Positions 1 through 6,273 of a stretch of 12,456 nucleotides of DNA are shown here, piece by piece. The stretch is from DASROJ01 sp035646975 (GTDB lineage Bacteria > Acidobacteriota > Polarisedimenticolia > JACPZX01 > DASXTC01). A program made the position numbers and the translations under genes. Where the stretch lies: the NCBI GenBank assembly GCA_035646975.1, contig DASROJ010000317.1, positions 1 to 12,456 of the forward strand. Direction: 5' to 3'. Numbering within the stretch: the first letter of the stretch is position 1; each line of letters begins with the position of its first letter. Under the pieces are notes generated by a model that made no database searches, was not told the origin of the DNA, and saw only the letters and a program-made list of their open reading frames with translations.

Positions 1-1089
1 GAGATCGGGGCCCTGCGCTCGGATCTCGACAAGCTCGACCGCCATGAGCGCAGCATCGTCAACGATCTGGACCGCCTCTCGGTGGAGTCGGAGCTGCAGG
101 CCCGCGAGCTGCAACGGCTCGGGGTGCTCGAAGGGCGGGCCCGCAGGGAGCTCGAGCAGACCCGCCAGAAGCTCCTGCCGCTGCGGGAGGCCCTGCAGCG
201 CGAGGAAACCGGGTTGTCCCGGCAGCTCAGGACGGCCTACGAAATGGGCCGCTCGAGTGAACTCAAGCTGTTCCTGTCGCTTTCCGAGCCGGTCGACGTG
301 ATGCGCGCCATCGCCTACATTGATGTGATGGCCGAGCGGCAGTCAGGAGTGGTTGCCTCGCTCAGGCAGAGGCGCGGCGAGACGGAGGCTCTGGAAAGAG
401 CCCTCGCCGTCCAGGCCTCCAGCCTGGAGGATCTCTCCGCCCAGGAGAAAAAGCGGGCGGGCCAGCTGGCGGAAGTGCGGCGAAAGTCGGCCGATCTGCT
501 CTTGAGCACGCGGCAGGAGCGCGACGCCCATCGCACCGCGATCCTCGAGCTGACCCGGGCCGCAACCGACCTCGAATCGGCGATCATCTCCCATTCGGAG
601 GGGGGCGACCCGGCGGGCGCCACGCCGCTTCGGACAGGCACGCCGTCCATCGACATCGAGAAGCTTCGAGGCGCGATGGAATGGCCCGTGCCCGGCGAGA
701 TCGCCGTGGGGTACGGAGACATCCGTGATCGGAAATTCGGGACCCTGACGCCGCACCCGGGTCTGGACATCCGCACCGGGCCGAACACCCCGATCAGAGC
801 GGTGCTTCCGGGCCGGGTCGTGTTCAGCCGTCGATTCAGCGGCTATGGCAACACGATCCTGCTGGATCATGGCGGACATTATCTTTCGGTTTACGCCCGG
901 GCGGCGGTCGTCAGCGTGAAGGAAGGCGACCAGGTCCTGCCGGGCCAGGTGCTTGGCTACAGCGCGGAACAGGCGTTCGACAACGGTCCGCCCACGGTCT
1001 ACTTCGAGATGCGTCGAGACGGTCGATCGGTCGACCCGGCACTATGGCTGATGAAGAAGGCGGCTTCGAGAAGAGAGGAAGAAAGATGA
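1..1089 (+). CDS. envC: EnvC-like murein hydrolase activator (coiled coil + degenerate LytM/M23 domain), 5' partial
   Basis: The frame is open from base 1, so the true start and any signal peptide lie upstream of the window. The first half (to about nt 600) is charged, Leu/Arg/Glu-rich heptad sequence typical of the EnvC coiled coil, which in E. coli binds FtsEX. The C-terminal LytM domain spans about nt 680-1060. The HxxxD zinc motif is present (His 754-756, Asp 766-768). However, the histidine of the usual YAH motif is Arg (898-900), and the zinc histidine of the usual LHFE motif is Tyr in VYFEMRRDG (1000-1002). E. coli EnvC has a very similar YFEIRRQG there. The family member acts in the periplasm at the septum by activating amidases, not by cutting peptidoglycan itself. 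The stop overlaps the next start (ATGA at 1086-1089), and envC next to an S41 gene is a known proteobacterial arrangement. The family call is firm; the amidase partner is inferred. Confidence 0.85.
   Translation, partial: EIGALRSDLDKLDRHERSIVNDLDRLSVESELQARELQRLGVLEGRARRELEQTRQKLLPLREALQREETGLSRQLRTAYEMGRSSELKLFLSLSEPVDVMRAIAYIDVMAERQSGVVASLRQRRGETEALERALAVQASSLEDLSAQEKKRAGQLAEVRRKSADLLLSTRQERDAHRTAILELTRAATDLESAIISHSEGGDPAGATPLRTGTPSIDIEKLRGAMEWPVPGEIAVGYGDIRDRKFGTLTPHPGLDIRTGPNTPIRAVLPGRVVFSRRFSGYGNTILLDHGGHYLSVYARAAVVSVKEGDQVLPGQVLGYSAEQAFDNGPPTVYFEMRRDGRSVDPALWLMKKAASRREEER
1076..1080 (+). promoter_or_regulatory. Ribosome binding site deciding the S41 start
   Basis: AGGAA lies 5 nt before ATG 1086. 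It supports that start over the in-frame ATG at 1044, which lies inside the envC coding sequence and would add 14 charged residues before the membrane anchor. Confidence 0.6.
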
Positions 1090-2348
1090 GCAGCAGGCTC
1101 AAGGGACTGGCGCTGGGGATCACGATAGGCTGCGCGGCGGTCTTCCTGACCGGCACGATGGTCACCCGGAACCTCGCCGTGGAAGGCACCTATACCTATC
1201 TGAAGCTGTTCAACGAGGTTCTCTCTCTCGTGCGCAGCTCGTACGTCGACGAGGTCAACACTGATTCGCTCATGAAGGGCGCCTACGAGGGGATGCTCGC
1301 CGAGCTCGATCCGTTCAGCGAGTATCTCACCGCCCAGGAGTACGCCGAGTACTCGCAGGAGGCGGCCGACGCCTCGAAAGGCGCGCATGGCGCCCGTCGG
1401 CTGGTGGACCCTGGTCTGCGCGTGGCGAGGAAGGAAGGCATCGCGCTGGTGGTGGCGGTGAAGTCAGGCTCCGACGCCGACGTCAAGGGAATCACTCCCG
1501 GCGATCATCTGCGGCGCATCGGAGACAAGTCCACGCGTGAGATGCCCCTGTACCAGATCGAGGATGCGCTGGCGGGCGCTCCCGGCACGAGCGTCGCGGT
1601 GTCGGTGGCGCGACGCGAGGAGCCGCGCAAGATCGACACCGACCTGGCTCGAAGAGAGACCGCGCCGGAATCGGTGACCTTCGAGGTCGCCGATCTGAAG
1701 GAGGGGCTGGGTGTCATCCGGATCCCGCACTTCGGCGCCGGGATCGCGAACGAAGTCGCCGCGGCGCTGCAGCGGGCCGACAAGCAGCGCGTGCGGCGCC
1801 TGCTCGTCGATCTGCGCGGCAATGCCTGGGGCGGCATGGAGGAGGCGGCCAGGACCGCGGGGCTGTTCGTCGGCGACACGGTGGTGGCGCGTCTCAAGAG
1901 CAAGGAGACCGTGCTCGAGGAGATCAAGAGCGGCCACGGCAAGTCGTCCTACTCCGGGATGGTGGCGATTCTCATGAGCAACTCCACCGCGGAGGCCGCC
2001 GAGATGTTCGCCGCGGCGCTGCACGATGGCCGGGGAGCCTCGCTGCTCGGAGAGGCGAGCTTTGGCGTCGGGGCGGTGCAGGATTACATCCCCCTGAAGA
2101 ACGGCGCCTGGCTGAAGCTCTCGGTGAAGAAATACGTCTCGCCTTCCGGGATCTCGTGGCATGGCACGGGTCTGAAGCCCGACAAGATCGTCACCGTGAC
2201 CCAGGAGAATCTCAAGCCGGCGGAGCGCCTCAAGCAGCAGCTCAAGCAGGCCGTCGACGTGCTCAGGAGTCTTGCGCCGGGAACTCCGGTGGCCGGGATC
2301 CACGCGGGGTCCACCAGTGTTCCGCCGGGAGGCACCGGGGGGCTGTGA
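1086..2348 (+). CDS. S41 (CtpA-like) family protein, predicted catalytically inactive
   Basis: This is a 420-residue protein with an N-terminal membrane anchor or uncleaved signal (about 7-26), an S41 N-terminal region with LDPFSEYL (74-81), a PDZ domain (about 102-176) and an S41 catalytic fold (about 195-372). Family landmarks include VDLRGNAWGG (241-250, for the usual DLRxNPGG), a strand plus helix at 292-315, FGVG (326-329), and SPSGISWHGTGLKPD (352-366). In active CtpA/Prc enzymes the central Ser of the SASASE motif and the Lys of FGKG, 25 residues later, form the dyad. Here these positions are Glu303 and Val328. Both are clean codons (GAG 1992-1994, GTC 2067-2069) in an intact frame. 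The protein is probably a periplasmic pseudoprotease that binds peptides or acts as a scaffold. It is coupled to envC upstream and overlaps the TPR start (TGATG 2346-2350). The family is sure; inactivity is a strong inference from motifs; the role is unknown. Confidence 0.87.
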   Translation: MSSRLKGLALGITIGCAAVFLTGTMVTRNLAVEGTYTYLKLFNEVLSLVRSSYVDEVNTDSLMKGAYEGMLAELDPFSEYLTAQEYAEYSQEAADASKGAHGARRLVDPGLRVARKEGIALVVAVKSGSDADVKGITPGDHLRRIGDKSTREMPLYQIEDALAGAPGTSVAVSVARREEPRKIDTDLARRETAPESVTFEVADLKEGLGVIRIPHFGAGIANEVAAALQRADKQRVRRLLVDLRGNAWGGMEEAARTAGLFVGDTVVARLKSKETVLEEIKSGHGKSSYSGMVAILMSNSTAEAAEMFAAALHDGRGASLLGEASFGVGAVQDYIPLKNGAWLKLSVKKYVSPSGISWHGTGLKPDKIVTVTQENLKPAERLKQQLKQAVDVLRSLAPGTPVAGIHAGSTSVPPGGTGGL

Positions 2349-3970
2349 TGTCTCATCGTGTCGTCGCCCTGTGTGCCGCCTTCATGCTTGGCCCCATCGG
2401 TCCGAATGGCACCATGGGTCCGAATGGCCCTTTCGGCGATGACGCGCGCGGCGCCGTCGCCCCGCCGCCGGCGGCTCACGGCGACGCCTACTACAGCTAC
2501 TCTCTGTCCCGACAGGCCTGGTACCGGCAGGACTACCCCGAGGCGCTGCGCTACATGCAGCAGGCGATGGAGTCCGACCCCAACGCGGCCGACCTGGCGC
2601 TGGATCTCGCCCGGCTCCACATGGAGATCAGCCAGCCGGAGGAAGCAGCCCGGGCGGCGCGGCACGCCGTCGACCTGGCGCCCGGGTCGGTTGCGGCGCA
2701 GCGGCTGCTCGCCGACTCGCTGTTCCTGATCGCCACGAAGGACAGCGCGGGCGACAACGCCGATAATGGGGCGATCAACCAGGCCTACCAGGCCTACCGG
2801 AAGGTCGTCCAGATGGATCCGGACGACGCCGAGGCGCTGCTGAACCTGGGGAAACTCCAGATCTCCAGGGGTGACCTCAAGGAATCGCTGGATTCGCTGC
2901 AGCGCCATCTGCAGCTGGCGCCGGCTTCGGACGAAGGGACCTTCATCGCCGCACAGGTCCTGGTCAGGCTGTCGCGCTTCGAGGAGGCTGAAAAGCTCCT
3001 CGAAACAGCGGTGCAACGCAATCCCACCAACGCGCAGCTCGGGCTGGCACTGGTCGACGCCTACGAAGAGCAGGGAAACCTCGACGCGGCCATGAGCGAG
3101 GCCCGGCGGATGGAGCAGCGTCGAATCGAGCCGATCCGTGTCCAGTTCGTCCTGGCGCAGCTGAGCCAGCGGATGGGAAAGCCCGCCGACAGCTTCGAGC
3201 ACCTGAAGAAGATGGCCGACTTGATGGATGCGCGTCCGGGTGAGTTCTCCGACGCCGACCGATCGGAACTCGAACTGCGAATTATCCAGACGCTGCTCGA
3301 TGCCGGGAAGGTCGATGACGCGATCGCCCGCTCGATTGCCGGGGCTCACCGTTACGCGCAGGACCCGAGGTTCGACCTTCGCCGGGGTGAGGCGCTGCTG
3401 GTGGCGGGCCGGTCCGCCCAGGCCGAAGCGTTGTTTCGGGAAAAGCTGAAGGCCGCCACCGGTGAAGGGGACGCAACGCAGGGTGGGACCCGCCAGCAGA
3501 TCTCCGACACATATCTTGCGGCCGCCGCGCGGCAGGAGCGCGCAAAACGGCTGGGCGAAGCCGAATCGTTGCTCAGGAAATCGATTGAATGGAACGGACA
3601 GAACGCCGCCGCGCTGAACTACCTGGGCTACATGCTCGCCGACCGCGGGGAGCGTCTCGACGAAGCGATCACGCTCGTCCGCAGGGCGCTGGTGAGCGAT
3701 CCGAAAAACGGCGCCTACCTCGACAGCCTCGGCTGGGCCTTCTTCAAGAAGAAGGAGTACGTTCAGGCCGAAAAGGCTCTCGAAGATGCGCTGTCCTACA
3801 TGGCCGAAGAGCCCGCGATACACGACCACCTCGGCGATGTCTACTACGCCACGGGAAGAACCGACGACGCGGTCAGGGCCTGGCAGCAGGCTCTCGAGCG
3901 CGGAGCCGAGCACCCCGACTTGATTCGCGCCAAGCTCGCGGCCGCCTCCCCGGCGGTCACACCTCCCTGA
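2348..3970 (+). CDS. TPR-repeat protein with N-terminal hydrophobic segment
   Basis: This is a 540-residue protein made largely of tetratricopeptide repeats from about residue 45 to 525. Clear units include those around 64-78, 145-158, 164-191, 209-224, 402-416, 422-451, 456-485 and 490-518. The C-terminal segments NYLGYMLADRG, YLDSLGWAFFKKKEY and HLGDVYYATGRTDDA are characteristic of the large TPR proteins encoded next to lolB in Proteobacteria. Residues 5-14 are hydrophobic and may be a short export signal. They run directly into a Gly-X-Y run at 15-32. The ATG at 2348 overlaps the upstream TGA; a longer reading from 2156 lies inside the S41 gene and is unlikely. A periplasmic or outer-membrane protein-assembly role is inferred from context only. 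TPR identity is certain; function is not known. Confidence 0.85.
   Translation: MSHRVVALCAAFMLGPIGPNGTMGPNGPFGDDARGAVAPPPAAHGDAYYSYSLSRQAWYRQDYPEALRYMQQAMESDPNAADLALDLARLHMEISQPEEAARAARHAVDLAPGSVAAQRLLADSLFLIATKDSAGDNADNGAINQAYQAYRKVVQMDPDDAEALLNLGKLQISRGDLKESLDSLQRHLQLAPASDEGTFIAAQVLVRLSRFEEAEKLLETAVQRNPTNAQLGLALVDAYEEQGNLDAAMSEARRMEQRRIEPIRVQFVLAQLSQRMGKPADSFEHLKKMADLMDARPGEFSDADRSELELRIIQTLLDAGKVDDAIARSIAGAHRYAQDPRFDLRRGEALLVAGRSAQAEALFREKLKAATGEGDATQGGTRQQISDTYLAAAARQERAKRLGEAESLLRKSIEWNGQNAAALNYLGYMLADRGERLDEAITLVRRALVSDPKNGAYLDSLGWAFFKKKEYVQAEKALEDALSYMAEEPAIHDHLGDVYYATGRTDDAVRAWQQALERGAEHPDLIRAKLAAASPAVTPP
2399..2428 (+). repeat. 12-bp direct repeat encoding Gly-Pro-Asn-Gly
   Basis: GGTCCGAATGGC occurs at 2399-2410 and again at 2417-2428, an 18-bp period separated by 6 bp. 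It lies inside the TPR gene and encodes part of the short collagen-like Gly-X-Y run. It is a whole number of codons, so gain or loss of a unit would keep the frame. Confidence 0.8.
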
Positions 3971-3977
3971 CCCGCCC

Positions 3978-4688
3978 ATGCCGGTGGCGCGCTTAACGCT
4001 TCTGTCGAGCCTCGTGGTATCGTCACTCGTCGCCTGCGCCGCGACACGGCAGGTCCAACCCGCGACGAGCCCTGCCGAGGGCGCCGGGCGGACCCGGGTG
4101 GCATGGCAAGCCTCCTTCAAGGGGCGTATGGAAATCGGGACCGACAGACAAAGATTCGAAGGATCGCTGGCGCTCGAAGAGCCCGACCGCCTGCTGGTGG
4201 AGATCGCCGGGCCCGTGGGTGGAGTGCGCGCGGTGATGGCGGTCAGCCCGGCACACCTGAGGGTGCTGCTTCCGGCCACGAGGCAGTTCATCGACGAACA
4301 GCCAGGTCCCGCGACCTACGAGTTCCTGCTCGGTCTGCCGCTCGACACCGCCGGACTCATCGAGCTGATCCGGTTCGGCCTCGACCCGGCCTGCGCGGTG
4401 GATCCCTGCACGAAAACGTTGCCGCTGGCCTCAGACCCGCGAGGAAATCCGCGCAGCCTCCAGGTTCTGCGACAGCAGGCGCAGCTGACCGCCAGCCTGG
4501 CCGGCGACGACCTCGCAGGCGGGGAACGGACCGGCCCGACGCGGCTGGAGCTGCGCTTCACGCAGTCGACCTCGTCGCCGCCCGGCACGATCGAACCGGA
4601 CCTGTTCGACCCGAAGATCCCCGACGGGTTCACGCGGCTTCGACCCGGCGCCTCCAGCGGGCCGGCGACGTTGCTGCTGCCGCGCTGA
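3978..4688 (+). CDS. LolB-like outer-membrane lipoprotein
   Basis: This is a 236-residue protein starting with a lipoprotein signal peptide: a hydrophobic run at 6-19 and lipobox LVAC with Cys20, followed by Ala21, so no Asp sorting signal. The mature part begins with a beta-strand pattern (WQASFKGRMEI at 43-53, RFEGSLALE at 59-67, DRLLVEIAGPVGGVRAVMAV at 70-89), then a segment ending in FLLGLPL (116-122). This layout resembles LolB, which receives lipoproteins from LolA at the outer membrane. Position supports it: lolB commonly precedes ispE, after a TPR gene, in Proteobacteria. A Cys139/Cys144 pair could form a disulfide. No clear ribosome binding site is seen before ATG 3978; coupling with the TPR stop 7 nt upstream is likely, and GTG 3984 is an alternative start. 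Overall sequence likeness to LolB is weak, so another lipoprotein of the same fold is possible. Confidence 0.65.
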   Translation: MPVARLTLLSSLVVSSLVACAATRQVQPATSPAEGAGRTRVAWQASFKGRMEIGTDRQRFEGSLALEEPDRLLVEIAGPVGGVRAVMAVSPAHLRVLLPATRQFIDEQPGPATYEFLLGLPLDTAGLIELIRFGLDPACAVDPCTKTLPLASDPRGNPRSLQVLRQQAQLTASLAGDDLAGGERTGPTRLELRFTQSTSSPPGTIEPDLFDPKIPDGFTRLRPGASSGPATLLLPR

Positions 4689-4690
4689 GC

Positions 4691-5674
4691 ATGCTGAACA
4701 CATCCCGGACAGCCGGACTCGCGGTCGCGTCGTTCGCGAAGATCAACCTGGGTCTGCGGGTCCTGGGGCGGCGTCTCGACGGCTACCATGAAATCAGGAC
4801 CACGCTGCAATCCATCGATCTGGCCGACGAGATCGGCATGGAACCGGACGCCTCGATCTCGCTCGAGGTGACAGGCCCGTACACCGTCCCGGCCGATGAG
4901 ACCAACCTGGTCCAGCGCGCCGCCCGCGCCTTTGCCGCCCGGTTTCCCGGTCACGGCGCCCGGATCACATTGCACAAGACGATACCCGCCGGGGCCGGTC
5001 TTGGCGGAGGCAGCAGCAATGCGGCCGCCACGCTGCTGGGGCTGGAGCGGTTGTGGGGGCTCGACGTCGACCCGGGCGTCCGGTACGCCATCGCGAGGGA
5101 CCTCGGCATGGATGTTCCGTTCTTTCTGTACGGCGGAACCTGCCTCGGGGTGGGTCGGGGCGACGAGGTGCTGCCCCTGCGCGACATTTCCCCGTGGTCT
5201 GTCGTGGTGGTCTGGCCGGGCGTTTCGCTGTCGACCGCCGAGGTCTATTCCGAGCTGCCTTTGGCGTTGACAAGGCCCCGGATCCTCTCTAGTATGAAGG
5301 GCTTCGTGCCCGCTTCTTCCGAGCGCGCCGCCGGAGAACTGGGTGATTCCAGCGATGCCAGTGACGCCGATGAACGACGGCCCGAAGTCGATGGTGCGGA
5401 AAAACGACCGCCCGACGTCGTCAACGATCTCGAAGAGACCGCGTTCCTGAAGGTGCCCGCGTTGAGGCGTCTGAAGGATCGGTTGATGGCATCGGGCGCG
5501 GCCGCCGCCGCGATGAGCGGCAGCGGCTCGGCGGTCTTTGGACTGTTCTCATCACAACAAGTGGCCGACCGGACGGCCGTCTCACTGTCCAACGTCGAGA
5601 CGGCGGCGTTCGCATGCAGGACGCTGTCGAGAGATGCCTATCACCTGAAGCTGTTCAAACGCTCGCGGACATGA
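4691..5674 (+). CDS. ispE: 4-diphosphocytidyl-2-C-methyl-D-erythritol kinase (IspE)
   Basis: IspE phosphorylates CDP-methylerythritol with ATP in the MEP isoprenoid pathway in the cytoplasm. The 327-residue protein has all GHMP-kinase motifs: FAKINLGLRV (15-24, with Lys17), the ATP-binding PAGAGLGGGSSNAAATLLG (99-117), LGMDVPFFL with catalytic Asp141, and MSGSGSAVFGLF (275-286). It is longer than the usual roughly 285 residues because of a charged, mostly acidic insert at about 203-244. This lies between the AEVYSELPLAL strand and the NDLEE motif that normally follows soon after. The start ATG 4691 is 2 nt after the lipoprotein stop; a longer in-frame reading from 4103 overlaps that gene and lacks family likeness. 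A sigma70-like promoter lies inside the gene just before the insert. Confidence 0.95.
   Translation: MLNTSRTAGLAVASFAKINLGLRVLGRRLDGYHEIRTTLQSIDLADEIGMEPDASISLEVTGPYTVPADETNLVQRAARAFAARFPGHGARITLHKTIPAGAGLGGGSSNAAATLLGLERLWGLDVDPGVRYAIARDLGMDVPFFLYGGTCLGVGRGDEVLPLRDISPWSVVVVWPGVSLSTAEVYSELPLALTRPRILSSMKGFVPASSERAAGELGDSSDASDADERRPEVDGAEKRPPDVVNDLEETAFLKVPALRRLKDRLMASGAAAAAMSGSGSAVFGLFSSQQVADRTAVSLSNVETAAFACRTLSRDAYHLKLFKRSRT
5267..5295 (+). promoter_or_regulatory. Possible sigma70-like promoter inside ispE
   Basis: A perfect TTGACA (5267-5272), a 17-bp spacer and TAGTAT (5290-5295, matching TATAAT at 4 of 6 positions) lie within ispE. Transcription would start near 5302 and could serve spoVG, tRNA-Gln and prs, with a leader of about 440 nt before spoVG. 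It is the best promoter-like match I found by eye in the window, but sigma specificity in this organism is unknown. Confidence 0.35.
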
Positions 5675-5743
5675 CGTGACACGCACGCGCCGGCGCAACC
5701 GGAACCACGGAAGCGCCCGACCCTTGATGGAGGAGCGCTGATC

Positions 5744-6076
5744 ATGGAAGTCACCGACGTCAGAGTGTTTCCGGTGGACGAAGAAAAGCTCAAGGCATTC
5801 GTCTCCATCATCTTCGATGACTGTTTCGTGGTCAGTGACATCAAGATCATCAACGGCAACAACGGGCTGTTCATCTCGATGCCGAGCAAGAAGAGGAAGA
5901 ACGGGACGTTCAGGGATATCGCGCATCCGCTCAACAACGAGACGCGCAGGATGATCGAGGAGAAAATCCTCGCCCGGTACAACGAGACGCTTTCCGAGCC
6001 CCGCGACCTGCTGAGCCAGGCGAGTGACGAGCAGCTGCGGGCCTCCGAGTCCACGTCGGACATCTTCTCGAACTGA
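5744..6076 (+). CDS. spoVG: SpoVG family nucleic-acid-binding regulator
   Basis: This is a 110-residue protein with the full SpoVG pattern: MEVTDVRVFPVDEEKLKAF at the N-terminus, IIFDDCFVVSDIKIINGNNGLFISMP (about 23-48), then KKRKNGTFRDIAHPLNNETRRMIEEKIL (about 50-77). SpoVG proteins are small sequence-specific RNA- and DNA-binding regulators, first named for sporulation but widespread in non-sporulating bacteria. The start is well defined by GGAGGAG at 5729-5735, 8 nt before the ATG. The tail past about residue 85 is polar and Ser/Glu-rich. Its place between ispE and prs matches the Bacillus spoVG region. There is no sign of sporulation genes in this window, so a general post-transcriptional role is more likely. 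Its targets here are unknown. Confidence 0.93.
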   Translation: MEVTDVRVFPVDEEKLKAFVSIIFDDCFVVSDIKIINGNNGLFISMPSKKRKNGTFRDIAHPLNNETRRMIEEKILARYNETLSEPRDLLSQASDEQLRASESTSDIFSN

Positions 6077-6149
6077 AGAGGTCGCGATCCCGGGGCGCCA
6101 CGGCGGGGTGGTCGCAACAGTGCACGGTCGGCGCGAGTCGACGTCATGG

Positions 6150-6224
6150 TGGGGCGTCGTCAAGTGGTAAGACACTGGATTTTGGTTCCAGCATTCGGAG
6201 GTTCGAATCCTCCCGCCCCAGCCA
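6150..6224 (+). tRNA. tRNA-Gln (anticodon UUG)
   Basis: The 75-nt sequence folds as a cloverleaf. The acceptor stem TGGGGCG (6150-6156) pairs fully with CGCCCCA (6214-6220), followed by discriminator G and an encoded CCA (6222-6224). The anticodon stem CTGGA/TCCAG (6175-6179, 6187-6191) holds the loop TTTTGGT with anticodon TTG at 6182-6184, which reads CAA (Gln). The T arm contains GGTTCGAATCC (6200-6210). A tRNA-Gln between ispE and prs is a classic proteobacterial arrangement. It has no obvious promoter of its own and may be processed from the spoVG-prs transcript. Confidence 0.96.
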
Positions 6225-6273
6225 TCGCCGCGCCGGCGGAAGTGATGAGCCTGGACGAGAGGACAGGTCGCCC

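Noticed and set aside
680..1060. Active M23 peptidoglycan endopeptidase
   Set aside because: Two of the four active-site histidine positions are Arg and Tyr, and the YFEMRRDG ending matches EnvC activators.
2348..2390. Lipoprotein signal at Cys9 of the TPR protein
   Set aside because: The residue before Cys is Leu, not Gly/Ala/Ser, so there is no lipobox.
2084..4291. Very long minus-strand open frame (735 codons) opposite the TPR gene
   Set aside because: The plus strand has a clear TPR protein and lipoprotein here. The antisense product has no recognisable domain and arises from high-GC codon use.
4103..4690. N-terminal extension of IspE reading through the lipoprotein gene
   Set aside because: The extension is Arg/Ala-rich out-of-frame sequence under the lipoprotein gene. 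IspE similarity starts after ATG 4691.
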